The notes under the pieces: model-generated
Told to the model about the DNA's origin: nothing
The model's input: only the letters and a program-made list of their open reading frames with translations
Database searches by the model: none
In this document: piece after piece, positions 1-12,091 of the stretch
Layout of the letters: every line of letters begins with the position of its first letter
Numbering within the stretch: the stretch's first letter is position 1
Assembly: GCF_030272615.1 (NCBI RefSeq)
Contig: NC_081411.1
Span: 215,434,654 to 215,498,653, forward strand
DNA: 64,000 nucleotides
Direction of reading: 5' to 3'
From: Cryptomeria japonica
Lineage: Eukaryota > Streptophyta > Pinopsida > Cupressales > Cupressaceae
Position numbers and translations under genes: made by a program

Positions 1-448
1 CATTGCTTTCATTAATTATTTATGTTTAGTTAGAACATATTATGTCTTGTTTTCCTATCAGTGATTACACATCGCACCCCATCATTTGGTATGCCACCCC
101 AATTGAGGTCACAACCCCTCATCGAAATTGAACGAGTATTTATCTTCTATCGGGGGCAATTACTAGGCGTGTGGTTGTGAGAGACCAATACTGATCAAAC
201 ATATATGTCATAGGAGAGGCTGATGTAAATTTAGTGTATACGATATAGAGGGTTATGTTGTTATCTTATAAAACATATATATTTGTTCGTGGTGTGCAGA
301 AAATATCCATGTGAAGTCAGGATATTACAATTGTTGTGTAATTTATAAAGATCATTTGTTGCGCATCTTCACCTAGCAATTTATATATAAGCAAATTGAT
401 TATACCAGAAGGATCGAGTGACTAAAGGAGGAATTAATAACCTCAACA
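1..448 (+). mobile_element. 5' LTR (left end cut off) of a gag-only Ty1/copia element
   Basis: This stretch repeats almost base for base at 2208-2653, and both copies end in the same cctcaaca. The right copy starts about 101 bp earlier, at TGTTGATG (2107), so roughly the first 101 bp of this LTR lie before the window. A copia-type primer-binding site follows directly. LTR identity is certain from the direct repeat plus PBS. The left target duplication cannot be seen. Confidence 0.9.
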
Positions 449-460
449 TGGTATCAGAGC
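449..460 (+). other. Primer-binding site (initiator tRNA-Met type)
   Basis: TGGTATCAGAGC lies immediately after the LTR end. It is the standard Ty1/copia primer-binding site, complementary to the 3' end of initiator tRNA-Met. It fixes the LTR end and the plus orientation of this element. Confidence 0.92.
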
Positions 461-547
461 CAGGTTTCCTTCTATAAAGACTAACCGCTTGAAGGAAGAT
501 CCGATTAAGATCAGATTGATATCTCCTTGAAAGTTTGTATTTTAAAA

Positions 548-1356
548 TGACAAATGGAATCATATTCGAAGACAGACTTGAAGGTTCCTCAAACTATGAT
601 TCATGGAAACTATGAATGATGTTGGTACTAAGGAAGAATGAGTTAAAATCAATAATAGAGAATCCTTCTAAACCTGATGGAAAAGATGAACAGAGTCAGT
701 GGGAAAAGAACAATATTAAAGCAATGGATTTATTAGTAGATGGAGTAAAGAGTCATGTACTACCTATCATTACAAGGTTAGATTCTACATATGACATTTT
801 CAAAGCCTTGAAAGACATGTTTGAGATTAACAACACGAGAAGAATCCTCACACTTAAAAATCAACCTTTTAATATTAAAATGAGTAAGGAAGAGACTATC
901 ACTTCATATTTTATGAGGATAACATAATTAAGGAACCAACCCTCATCAATTGGTCACATTTATGATAATAAGGAGCTAACTATGATAACTCTAAATGGGC
1001 TCCCTATCTCATGGGAAAACTTTAGACAAGGAGTTAGTGCTCAATCCAAAGTTCCCAAATTTGATAGACTAAAAGTTGATTGCATTCAAGAAGAGTGTAA
1101 CCTAATATCAAGAGGAATCATGAAACCCGTTGATGAAGATGTTCAAGTTATAGTCTCTAGTTTGAAAAGGAAAAAGGACAAAAAGACATATGGTAATCGA
1201 TCATTTAAGAAGCCTAGAAACTTCTCTAAAGTACAATTTTTCATATGTGACGAATATGGCCACATTGCAAGAACTTGTCCTCTCAAACTTAAACTACAAG
1301 CTTCCCTTGCTGAAGTCAGAAATTCAGACGTATGTTTAGAAAAATATGTTCTCTAG
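548..1356 (+). pseudogene. Degenerate copia gag (UBN2-like capsid plus zinc knuckle)
   Basis: An ATG at 548 opens a gag reading frame (start MTNGIIFEDRLEGSSNYDSW) that is broken by TGA near 613 and TAA at 925-927. The two longer open pieces are 616-927 and 982-1356. Copia gag landmarks are visible: the N-terminal 'LEGSSNYDSWK' type motif, the central helical capsid region (NTRRILTLKNQPFNIKMSK) and a C-terminal zinc knuckle near 1240-1280. In the knuckle the first Cys of C-x2-C-x4-H-x4-C is Phe (FFICDEYGHIARTC). No protease, integrase or reverse transcriptase follows before the 3' LTR, so the element is non-autonomous and this gag is dead. The element resembles TR-GAG-type copia derivatives, which keep only gag between LTRs. 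Confidence 0.85.
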
Positions 1357-1576
1357 AAGAAACACAAGATACCTTGTGATTGAGAGGGAGATTACTAATA
1401 AAGATTGAGCACTTCTGAGGTAAAATTGTAAATATTGATTATTATTATTATTATTATTACTAATAATTATTTTATGGGCCTTGTGTAAATCATAAGGAAG
1501 TGATGACTTCCAAATGATTTCCACTTGTATTTTTTGAAGTTATTGGAAGGTGACGATCTTACAATAACTCAAGATT

Positions 1577-2027
1577 GTGGATAGAATCACTAATTGAGGC
1601 AATCCACACACAAGAGCTTGTGGATAGAATCACCGACAAAGGCAATCCACACAAGAGCTTATTGATAGAATCACTGACTGAGGCAATCCACGTAAGAGCT
1701 TGTGGATAGAATCGTCGACTAAGGCAATCCACATAAGAGCTCATGGATAGAATCATCGACTGAGGCAATCCACGTAAGAGCTTGTGGATAGAATCGCCGA
1801 CTGAGGCAATCCACATGAGAGCTCATGGATAGAATCACTGACTAAGGCAATCAACACAAGAGCTTGTGGATAGAATCACCGATAGAGGCAATCCACACAA
1901 GAGCTTATGGATAGAATCACCGATAGAGGCAATCCACACAAGAGCTTATGGATAGAATCACCGATAGAGGCAATCCACTCAAGAGTTTGTGAATAGAATT
2001 GTCGACAAAAGCAATTCACATCTTGAA
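1577..2027 (+). repeat. 41-bp tandem array, about 11 units, inside the gag-only element
   Basis: The core 'tggatagaatc...ggcaatccac' recurs with starts near 1577, 1620, 1661, 1702, 1743, 1784, 1825, 1866, 1907, 1948 and 1989. The spacing is 43 bp once and then 41 bp throughout. Units differ by point changes. The array lies between the gag stop and the PPT, where an autonomous element would have pol. Units are contiguous, with no spacers. Confidence 0.95.
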
Positions 2028-2106
2028 ACTATGGTCCCAAGATAAGCATCACATGATTTATGAATATTGCTCCCAATATCTTTTATCCTCCCTAGCTAAG
2101 AGGGAG

Positions 2107-2653
2107 TGTTGATGATTTATAGCTTCAGTCAGATAAAATTAAATGTTAAATTTGCCTTAAGGCCTTCAACATTTAATAATATATATCATTATAATCACCA
2201 ATATGCACATTGCTTTCATTAATTATTTATGTTTAGTTAGCACGTATTATGTCTTGTTTGCCTATCGGTGATTACACATCACACCCCCTCATTTGGTGTG
2301 CCACCCCGATTGAGGTCACAACCCCTCACCAAAATTGAACAAGTATTTATCTTCTATCAGGGGCAATTGCTAGGCGTGTGGTTGTGAGAGACCGATACTG
2401 ATCAAACATATACGTCATAGGAGAGGTTGATGTAAATTTAGTGTATAGATATAGAGGGTTATGTTTTTCTCTTCTAACACATATGTATCTATTCGTGGTC
2501 TATAGAAAATATACGTATGAAGTCAGGATATTACAATTCTATGTAATTTATAAAGATCATTTGCTGCGCATCTTCACCCAGCAATTTATATATAAGCAAA
2601 TTGATTATACTAGAAGGATCAAGTGACTAAAGGAGGAATTAATAACCTCAACA
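2107..2653 (+). mobile_element. 3' LTR of the gag-only copia element, with PPT at 2098-2106
   Basis: This 547-bp LTR begins TGTTGATG right after a polypurine tract (aagagggag, 2098-2106) and ends ...cctcaaca, matching the end of the left LTR before its PBS. From 2208 on it aligns to positions 1-448. The adjacent sequence at 2655 is in the reading frame of a hAT-like transposase, so the element appears to have landed in that gene. Confidence 0.93.
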
Positions 2654-2654
2654 A

Positions 2655-4183
2655 GATGGAGCTTCAGTAATGCAAGGTCACAGGAACGATCTTTGTAGAA
2701 AGATTGAAACTTCATTCGCACCATACATTACTGCAATTCATTGCATGGCTCACAAAATGAATCTAGCTTTTGGAATTGTGAGCAAGTATGCTTCGGTAAA
2801 AAAAAATGAAATTTTAATCAGAGAGCTCTACTCACACTTCTGCTGAAGTCCCAAGCGATTTATGGAATTTCAACACTTTGCTGATGGAATAACTAATGGG
2901 AACAAGCTTCTCAAGGATAATGATACCAGATGGATCTCTTTGGATGGTCCATCACATCAAGTTTTTTTAGAATATCCATCCATGATTGGACTATTTCACA
3001 CAACTCATGACGAATCAGAGCAACCAAAATTTCTTAACCTTCTTCAAAGGTTAAGTAATCTAGAGATAGTCTTAACTTTAGCAGCTCTTCTGCCCATGCT
3101 AGAGGAAATGAGGAATATTATGAAGGTTGTCTAGAAAAGAGCTCTATATATTGCAAAATATGCTACATTGTGTAGGATAACATGCATGACCCTCGACAAT
3201 CTCAATCAAAATCAACCAACACTATCTGATGAAAAATTTATTAAGTGGTAGACACTCACAGATTTGAACAATCCTGATAACTTTTTACAAATCGGTGCAA
3301 ACAGGGAGGTATGTGCCAATGTACGAGGAGTTGAGATACCAATGCATTTCTATGCCACAATTGACCCCGAGGAACCAAGAAAGTGTCCTAGGAAGTAACT
3401 AGCAAGAGTTACAAGGGAATATTTCGACAAGATTGTTGAGTTTATAACTACTTCTGTGAAGAAATTTGCCTATGGTCTTTCCTCACAAACTAGAAGTAGA
3501 TTCTCTCCTGACAACCTACTCGAAGCCATGTCTATTGTGTTTCCTCAATATTGGAGCCTCAACAGTGCAACTAATTTTTGAAGTAAGATACTGACTTTGA
3601 TAAAATAATTTTGCATATAGAATTGAATGGAGTAACTATAAATAAAATATTAGAAGAAACTCGTCTTAGAGAGCAATCATCTTGTTTTGCATACACTATG
3701 AAGGAACAATATGGCACAATGGAGAATCCTCGCGAAGAGGGATCAGTAACAAGGCTTTGGAAATATGTAGTTGAGAAGGCAGCGTTGCGTGATTCATTGC
3801 CAGAATATTTGAAGCTTGTTGATTTATGTCTTACCATGATATTGGGTTCACTGGAAGATGAGAGAGTTTTCAGTGCTTTTGGGTTCCTCAAATCAAAGCC
3901 AACAAATAAACTAGATAAAATTTTGGAAAATTGCTTGAGGCTTTATACATCTAGGTATGATGTCCACACTTTTCCTTACAATAGGGCACTGCAAATCCGG
4001 AGGTCCAAATGTGAAAGAATATGTTTGGGCAACACTTCAAACCAAAGTGCCAGTCAGACTATTGACTCATGTACTGGACCTACTAGAAGCATTGAGATGC
4101 AATTTAATGAAGGTATGCAGACTCGGAGTGAAGAAAACACAGACAAGAATCAAGGAAGCTCTGAATTTGATGAGGATGAATGA
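2655..4183 (+). pseudogene. hAT-superfamily transposase-like gene, 3' part, broken
   Basis: The reading starts in frame right after the LTR: DGASVMQGHRNDLC, then HCMAHKMNLAF, then KLLKDNDTRWISL. These are landmarks of the hAT-like/ZNF862-type transposase-derived family. The same frame runs to about 3570 with stops at 2844 (TGA), 3132 (TAG), 3249 (TAG) and 3396 (TAA). A frameshift near 3580-3611 then leads into an open 190-codon piece (3611-4183). It contains the C-terminal hAT dimerisation signature (LGSLEDERVFSAFGFLKSK). In this family the C-terminal region mediates dimerisation and the upstream part is the RNase H-fold catalytic core. The N-terminal half should lie left of the copia element, outside the window. 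A domesticated host gene cannot be excluded, but the stops argue it is dead. Confidence 0.8.
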
Positions 4184-5033
4184 CAACTATAAGAGACTAG
4201 TATTTATTAATCTTATTACTGTATCTCATCATTCATATTACAAAAGCATATTATTATGGTTGATAACTTGAGGATATTTTATGAGTCTGTCAACTTTTTG
4301 CAATTAAAATTTAATATTGATTTGTAATTGTATTTTTAAACTTTCTATTTCCATATTTAAAATAGCATAATAAAAGACCATAATGTGTTTATTGATACAG
4401 AGATGTTTATTTAGACATGTTGAGAACTTGGATTTTCATTAATTATTTCAAAATATATCCATATGATACAATTCATTCAATACATCACTATGTGTGATTC
4501 TCCATGTAAAAGTCAATACAAAGTTTCAGAACCCTTTGCAAATGATCCTGAATTCCCTTTAATAGAAAAAAGGGAGCAACAATAGCTTCAGGTCGATTTG
4601 CAACATGTGAAGACTCAACATCAAAAGTACAAACTCAGCACAAATTTACATGGCCATCACAGGTCGGATTAGCAATTTAACAACTACTACACGTCTGATG
4701 TCTCCTATTCAAAAAATAGAGTTCAAAATTAACTATTAATTCAAGACATGAAAAATTAAATATAGATAATAGAAATACCCAAAACCTAGTAATCATAAAT
4801 ACATAAATACAGAAATGTTAAAACTTGGGAGAATTTAAGAATACAAATTTATAGGCTGAAGGTTTGCACTGTGCATCATAGATTCATAGGCTAGATTAGC
4901 AATAGCAAGTGCTAGTTTTTTCCTGTTCATAAAATAGAGTTATTTCAAGCGATGCCAAATTCCAAATAGAAAAAACATAAAACCTTGAATTTAAGAGTAA
5001 AAGAAGAAAACTATGCAATACATACTATGATTC
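4184..5033. other. Non-coding, AT-rich; no feature recognised
   Basis: No ORF, RNA gene or repeat is supported here. On the minus strand this is the downstream flank of the long pseudogene ending at 5034 and could hold its 3' untranslated region. I saw no matching LTR. Confidence 0.5.
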
Positions 5034-8000
5034 TTAAGATTTTTGTGCCAGTTTTTGTAGGGTGCTCCACTCTTTGTCTGATGGAAGGTCAATATTCTTT
5101 AAACTATGGAAAGTCAAATGCAACTTTGTCAACAATCCATATTTAGAAGAGTGACTTGACATCACTGTTTCACCCAATACTGCATTCAGAGTTGTAAATG
5201 GTTGGATGAATTCCAAAAATCTTTGGGGAGTTGTGTTCTTAGGAAGCAAGTGTAAATCAGACTTCATTTTTATCTCCATGTTTTTTTTGTAAGCTTCTTT
5301 TCCAATGAATTTATTTGATGGGTCAATAGTCTTAGGAAAACGAAGTTTAATCAAAGTAGTTGTCTTTTCTTGTTGCTTCAATATCATTTTACCATATTTA
5401 TCCATAACTTCTGATGTTTCCCTTAGTTTCTGGTATTTTTTAAGGATAGATGATGTCTTAATTGTCACATCATTGTGGCTCTTAATTCCCTTGGATGCCA
5501 AATAGTTGTCATTGGTACTATAGACTACTTGCAAAATTTGTTTTGCCATATCCTCTTTTGAGTAAACATGTATGCTCTTCTTAGTATGCCCTTTGATTTT
5601 CATATAAATTAATCTCACTTTCATTCAATTCAAACCATTCACACAACTTGTCACTCCTCTACATTATTTGCCCCCAAAGTTTTTCTTGTATATACTTTGT
5701 TGTATTTTTCATATTATCTTTCAATCTATCCTCCGAAGTTTTAATTTTATCATTTGCATTGTGCAGGTCTTCTTTCATTTGTGCATATTTTTTTCTTTAT
5801 TCCTCTACTTCCTCTTTCAAATGTTTTTCTTTTTCCTTTCCATGATCCAATAGGTCCTATATTTTTCTTATTTCGGCAGCAGCAGACTCATAACTTTTGT
5901 ATAATTTTTTAAAACTGGCTCTTTCCTCATCAATTTTTTTAGTGCTTTTAGCCAGTTTTTCACTCAGGTCCTTCAATTTTGCATCCATCTTTTCCTGCTC
6001 TACAATTTCTACTGTAGAGCTCGAATTTTGTATCCTTTTCTGTAAATCATTGCACTTGTTATCTATTGCTTTCCTCTTTGATTTTTCGTTTGCCAGGTCC
6101 ACTTGTAACTTTTCTATTTGTTTCTCTAGTTTATTTTTTTCTCTCTCCATCTTTAGCAGTGAAGTCTAGACCACTTCATTAGTCCTTTTTGACACACTAA
6201 TTTTGTCCACATTTTGTACTTTGGAAAAATCCATTTGGAGGGTGCTAACTTGTAACTCAAAGGGATCTATCTAACCGTGTGGTGGATTTTAATCTTTAGT
6301 TGGGGGCATAACAATCATAAACTCCATCATATCTTTGTGTGGGTCATACATTGGAAATACCATGTTCCTTGCAGGTTGTTCATCTAAAACTTCAGTCAGG
6401 GAAACCCTATGAAATGCTCTCTTTTTTTCTTTATTTGCATTTGTTGTGTGTTCAAATTTTTCATAGTAATCATGAAACTGAAAATCTTGGCTTGTTGAAG
6501 CAATTGAATGTATGAAAGGTGAAATAGCAGAGGCTCCAGTTCCACCTATGCTTGTGGTTTTAACTAATGTATTACGAAGAGTACCAACATTCCCGATCCT
6601 GTCCCATAGTCACTTTCATGTGTAGTTTTTATAGTCTTTTGAGGGGTCTGATCTGAAGCTGCAAATGATAGATTTGTAGTGTTAGTGGCACTTGATATAG
6701 GATTCTAAATGGTATGAGTATCTACCACTAGTGGCCTCTTGCCAGAGATATTTTGTTGTTGCACTTCATGTCCAACACCAAGACAACTAGTATCAGTAGT
6801 AGTACCCATGCCAACCCCACCAATGGTAGTGGCACTTGACTGAATATTAATAGGAATACTATCCCCAGATTCCCCACTAGTGGCAGTGGCACTTGATTCA
6901 CCACCAATTGGAATACCATGATGTGGTGGTGGTTGTGGATTTTAACCTGAAACAAATGCAAGTGGACCCTGAGGGTAATGAGTAGTACCTTTCCATGATG
7001 AATATGAAGAATCAAGTCCAATGATTGGTTTAATAGGAGTTTTGATTTTGAATCTAATAGAAGTTGTACCTCAAGTGGATACCAAATTCTTTCTCCTCTG
7101 GGACCTAGACCACCAACTTCAAAACCCACTTTTTCCATAATGTTTGACCCTTTGTTATATTTTTCTTTCATGGACTCATTGACTCCACCTAATATTTTAG
7201 GGATTGTAGTAGTTTTTGGAGTGGGCTCAACCTCATACTCATTTTCATCTTCACTCCTATCATATCTTATTGTGGGATGCTCCATATTCTACAATTTGCT
7301 AAACTCTTCATCCTCGTCGATGGACTCAAATTGTGCACTAGTCTTTGGTTCACCTAGATTCTTCCTCATAGTCCAAAAATTATTTATTTTGGTTTGAGTC
7401 CAATAATTGTCTTTACATTCTTGCATAATTGATTTGGGAATAGATTTGTTAGATGGATTAGCAAATTTTTGGTAGAAATTGTAGGACCTTCTATTTTGGA
7501 TGCCCTCTTTTGTTGTCCTTTGTGTGTGCAATGTCATAATTTGTGATGACAATTATTCTATTGAAATGTTATTATTAGTGGTAATTTTCTCCATCTCTTT
7601 TTTTTACCTCATCCCAGGAGCCCATGTTTCTAAGCTTTTCTAGCAATGGTTTACTTTTATGTTGACATAACGCTAAAGAGTCCCCATTTTTCTTAAGCCT
7701 TGTTTGAACTACACTGATTGGATCATACTGCCAGAGATCCTCCTCACCAAAGCTAAAAACTATCAAATAATCATGTGTCACATTGAATTATTTTCTCTCA
7801 ACTGTGAACCCTCCACATGAGAAAGGAAAGGAATGAAATATTCTCTTCTTTTGTTGACCATGGAAGTGTTTATCTGTGTTCTCCAACTGTCATACATATT
7901 CCAATGCAAATACCCTCTCTATCGCATGTATTGGAAGTCTATAGGGTTTTATTGTTGATCCGTAAAACCTTAACACAGTGTATTCTTCCATTAAGAACTA

Positions 8001-9082
8001 GTCAACGAATTGTATTTGACTTCTGATTTGAATGTAATCTCTACAAGACATAGGCAATCTAGGCATTGGAGTGCTTGTAATTTCATTATACATTGGTGCC
8101 AAAAAGAAGTCTACAAAATGGTTGTAGTTATTTTTGTTATCATGCATCCTTATCTTTGGTGTCCATTCATATATTGGACACTATGTTCTATTCTAAGCCT
8201 TCTCATCAATCTTATAGTTCACAATGTTAAGATTGTTGGTCTCGAATATTGGATGATACTTGGATAGAAGGAGATAGCACAAGTAGGATGAGAACCTAAA
8301 TGTCTTACAGAAACCTTTTTTTATCATTAGTAATTATTTTTGCATGGATTGAACAACGTGCTCAACAAAATTATATCTTACTAGTTGACTTACATAATGG
8401 ATATTAAAAATCATTTCAAGAAGGCTAGCACCCACTTCCCAATCATTTTCCAATCCCAAGCAAAGTGTCAACAAGGAAATAGTATCCCTAACCCATGGAA
8501 CAAAAATGTTAGAATCATAAGGAGGCTTATGATTCCGATCCAACAGAGTAGCACGCATTATTAGAGCTCTAATAAATGAATCTATATGACTTGGATTGAG
8601 ACTCTCATAATTCTTTGCTAGCTTTCCTAGGTCAATGTGGATGTTTGAGTTTGGTGCTTCAAACCCTAGGTTCAACAAACAAGAAAATTCTCCCACATTT
8701 ATGTATAGAATTTCCTCTTTTGTATTTTTATTGACAATTGCTTTTTTATCTTCATCATAATTTTCGGTGCAGACCATGACACATTCAGGGCAAGGGAATA
8801 CTTCAGGTAACACCATGCTTCCCAATCCATCATCCCAGGATGCGATTTTATTTGTTCTTTGTTTTAACATTGTGTTGAAAATGGTAAATTTTTTCCTACT
8901 TGGATCTGTCGTCTTATTAAACAATGCATATCTAATATCTATGCTACGCTTTTCACTATGGATAGCAGGGTCATAAATATCATGTTATTCATCAGTGAAA
9001 CATGGTGTTTTAACCAGTTCGGTTAGGTCTATTTTTTCACTTGGCTTCTTGTTGAACTACTACTTCCCGACTTCCCCATCAT
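5034..9082 (-). pseudogene. Long (about 4 kb) broken protein-coding sequence of unrecognised family
   Basis: Read on the minus strand, an ATG at 9082 gives MMGKSGSSSSTRSQ. After frameshifts come an open N-terminal segment (8924-8334, 196 codons; motifs PEVFPCPECVMVC and VPWVRDTISLLTLCLGLEND), open pieces at 7781-7575, 7552-7289 and 7285-6728, a Ser/Thr/Gly/Pro-rich region of about 6,650-7,050, a strongly charged coiled coil (6150-5857, EREKNKLEKQIEKLQ...) and a C-terminal segment (5624-5034, 196 codons, ending LQKLAQKS). The pieces occur in a consistent order with several frameshifts and stops, implying one ancestral protein of over 1,000 residues. I do not recognise a named domain. I found no LTR, PBS or gag next to it. 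It could be a host gene family or an accessory ORF of a retrotransposon. Being long and single-stranded in direction, it is not chance. Confidence 0.6.
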
Positions 9083-9488
9083 TGTTATTGTTAATAATTC
9101 AAAATAATGCTAGATACAAGCCTAAAAATGCTAACCCTCAAATTGAACCACGAAATTAAAAAAAGTAAAAAAAGTGGGATGTAGGTGTTCTAGATTTTAC
9201 CCGAAATTTCTATTTCACTAGATTGGCGCAAATTGACTCATTTGGAACTTGCATTCCTCAATCTAGTAGTTGTTTCTGAATCTCCCTCGATTTACTAGTT
9301 TATCCACAAAATGAAATATGATTATAATATATGAGTGACTTGTTTTGAAAACACTGAAAAGTACAAAAGTAATACCTAAAGGGCAAAATATCTAGAATTC
9401 TGTTGTAATTTTAGTAATTATTATTAATATCTATTCATCACCGAAGGACAAAACATTCATTGCTTCAATCTAAATTCTGAGGACAATC
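9083..9488. other. Non-coding; no feature recognised
   Basis: This is the AT-rich upstream flank (minus-strand sense) of the long pseudogene. It could contain that gene's former promoter, but no clear TATA or other element stands out. Confidence 0.4.
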
Positions 9489-10690
9489 AACACATCACCA
9501 GACTCAAGTGACAAGTCACTTTTTTGGACTGTTTTTGAAGTATTTTTAATCTTTTTAACTTTCGCCCAAAATAGAGCTTAATTATAGATAATTAAATGTA
9601 AAATGTTCAATTCCGAGTAGAGTTCTCAAAAATGTGTTTACTTCCCACATTCAAGCCGAAATCCACCCTAAGTCATTGATTTGTGCTCTTCCAACGGACG
9701 ATGGTATCTGTTGTTAGTTGTCATGGGTCCCATGACTTTTGCCATTTTTTCAACACATCACCACACCCGAGTCACTTTTTCGGACTATTTTTTAAGTCTG
9801 TTTAATCCTTTTCAACTTCAACCCGAAATAGAGCTTTATAGACTTAATTATATTTCATTAAATGTAAAACGTTCAATTTCGGGCAAAGTTCTCACAAATG
9901 TGTTTACTTCCCACATTCGAGCCAAAATTCACCCTAAGTCGTTGATCTATGCTCATCCAACAGAAGATGGTATTTGTTGTCAGTTGTCATGGGTCCCATG
10001 AATTTTGCCATTTTTTGGGCATGTCACCACACACGAGTCACTCTTCCAGACTATTTTTTAAGTCTTTTTGATCCTTTTGTCCTTACACCTGAAATAGAGA
10101 TTTATAGACTTAATTATATTTTATTAAATGTAAGACATTCAATTCTGAGTGAAGTTCTCACAAATGTGTTTACTTCCCACATTTAGGCCGAAATCCACCC
10201 TAAGTCATTGATCTGTGCTCATCCAACAGATGATGGTATCTATTGTCAGTTGTCATGGGTCCCATGACTTTTGCCATTTTTCGGAAACGTCACTAGACTC
10301 AAATCACTTTTCTAGACTGTTTTTTAAGTCTTTTTAATCCTTTTCAACTTCCGCCCAAAATAGAGTTTTATAAACTTAATTATAGTTAATCAAATGTAAA
10401 ACGTTCAATTCTGGGCGAAGTTCTCACAAATGTGTTTACTTCACACATTCAGACTGAAATCCACCCTAAGTCGTTGATCTGTGCTCATCCAACGAATGAT
10501 GGTATATGTTGTTAGTTGTCATGGGTCCCATGACTTTTGTCATTTTTCAGACACGTCACTAGACTCGAGTCACTTTTCCAGACTGTTTTTGAAGTCTTTT
10601 TAATCCTTTTCAACTTCCGCCCGAAATAGAGATTTATAAACTTAATTTTAGTTAATTAAATATAAAACGTTCAATTCTGGGTGATTAAAT
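9489..10690 (+). repeat. Tandem satellite, unit about 266 bp, 4-5 units
   Basis: The marker 'cac-ttttt-ggact' recurs at 9517, 9773, 10039, 10305 and 10571, giving spacings of 256, 266, 266 and 266. Each unit also holds the segments 'cgcccaaaatagagcttta', 'tgtgtttacttcccacatt' and 'tcatgggtcccatgactttt'. The last is a short palindrome centred on gggtccc. Units are clearly diverged. The last unit breaks off near 10690. Short ORFs within the array are by-products of the repeat. Confidence 0.93.
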
Positions 10691-11384
10691 ACTTAATTAT
10701 AGCTTTACTGAAGCACCTAATGGCCCACTATATATCACTACAAAGATCAAAGACATACTCTCATGAGGGGTTCTCATTGATCCAACATGTATGGTGAATG
10801 TAATAACTTAATAATATCTTTATACTTTACTATTGCATGAAGTAACTTATGACAAATTTGATTTAGTGGTTACAATCTTTCATGGTTTCTCTTGTCCTAC
10901 TATAGGTTCTATTACTCTTCCCGTAAAGGTTGGTAGTAAGTGCTTAGATGTTGTTTTTACTATCATTCCTACATCAGATCATTTTTATGTGAATTTGGGA
11001 GATCTTCATTCTCCTCCATGAAAGTGATCTCATCTACCATTCATAAATGTCTCAAATTTCTTCATAATGATAAAATCGTAACTATAAATAATAGCATGTA
11101 CCAACCCACGGTGAGGCATGGAGATGTTAATCTTGATTACTTTTAGCATAAAAAATTTGAACCTCTTAAGAGTCAAAGTGATGCTCTTTTTCAATCTTAT
11201 AAAAAATGGAAGAATGATATAATCTTATCTTTGAGTAAGCCTATAGATCCTAGACATATTCCTCCTCCTCATGATGGACCCGGTCTCCTTCCTACACCTT
11301 ATATTCCTCCTTTATATGTTGCAATACTGCCTCCTACATCTTACAAAGGAAAGCGTCCAACATCTCCTATTTTTCAGCCTAGTA
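10690..11384 (+). pseudogene. Ty3/gypsy protease-region fragment inside the satellite array
   Basis: Three frames in succession give gypsy-like protein: 'GVLIDPTCMVNVIT' near 10770-10810 (a decayed retropepsin-like site), then 'GSITLPVKVGSKCLDVVF' (10833-11021), then 'STIHKCLKFLHNDKIVTINNSMYQPT' (10940-11146) and a Pro-rich 'PPLYVA-LPPTSYKGKRP' piece (11231-11390). This order, protease then protease-RT linker, is that of plant Ty3/gypsy polyproteins. There is no RT and no LTR. A satellite fragment resumes immediately after it. Confidence 0.7.
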
Positions 11385-11450
11385 GACTTTTTAATCCTTT
11401 TCAACTTCTGCCGAAATAGAGCTTATTAAATTTAATTAAGTATACAATTG
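11385..11450 (+). repeat. Leftover piece of the 266-bp satellite unit
   Basis: 'gactttttaatccttttcaa' followed by 'gccgaaatagagctt' matches the middle of the 266-bp units of 9489-10690. It sits directly against the gypsy fragment, so the fragment either interrupted the array or was joined to it by rearrangement. Confidence 0.8.
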
Positions 11451-12091
11451 AAAATTTACAATTTAATTATACTTAATTAAATGTTTATCATTTATGGAAG
11501 TCTTCCGTTAGAAGTTTGCAAAACATGTTTATCGTTCCTCTGCATGCACTAGTTCAAAACTTCAACAAGTAAGTTGGACTTTTAATTCACTTGTTTTTCA
11601 CAAGATAAACATCTTTTTTTAATATTTATAAAATTATAATCAATGTAAACATAATTAATGGAACTAACTGGATTTTTTTATATATATTAAATATAGAGGA
11701 AGAAACATTACATAAAAAAGATCACAGTATTAAATTTATTTCCATTGTTTAACAAAATATTGAAATAGTGTAGGTAATAGATAAAAAGCATTTGAAAAAT
11801 TATCATTAATAAAATAAAATAGAAAGCATTTTTATATCCATAAGAGACAACTTGAAATGAACTGGAATTTACAAAATTATGATTAATATGTTTCAAAAAT
11901 TTACAATTTTTACATGTTTGAGACTTGAGTCCCTCAAAAACTTTAAAGCCAAAATGAGTGAGCCTGTGAGGTTACGAGGACAGCCAAAAAAACAAAACCA
12001 CTAGGGGGTCAGGGCTAGGGCACAGGTAGTGGACACATTCATGGTTTACCCTAAGAATCTCGCCTGCCCTCCATGCAGAATTCTTCAGACA
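11451..12091. other. Non-coding, AT-rich; no feature recognised
   Basis: Low-complexity AT-rich sequence with only short chance ORFs. I see no gene or repeat. Confidence 0.5.

Noticed and set aside
1577-2027. Regular 41-bp repeats as a CRISPR array
   Set aside because: Units are contiguous and diverged with no unique spacers, lie inside an LTR retrotransposon, and the DNA is plant nuclear.
9681-10186. ORFs of 106 and 70 codons as genes
   Set aside because: They are products of the 266-bp satellite; the same frame recurs by repetition.
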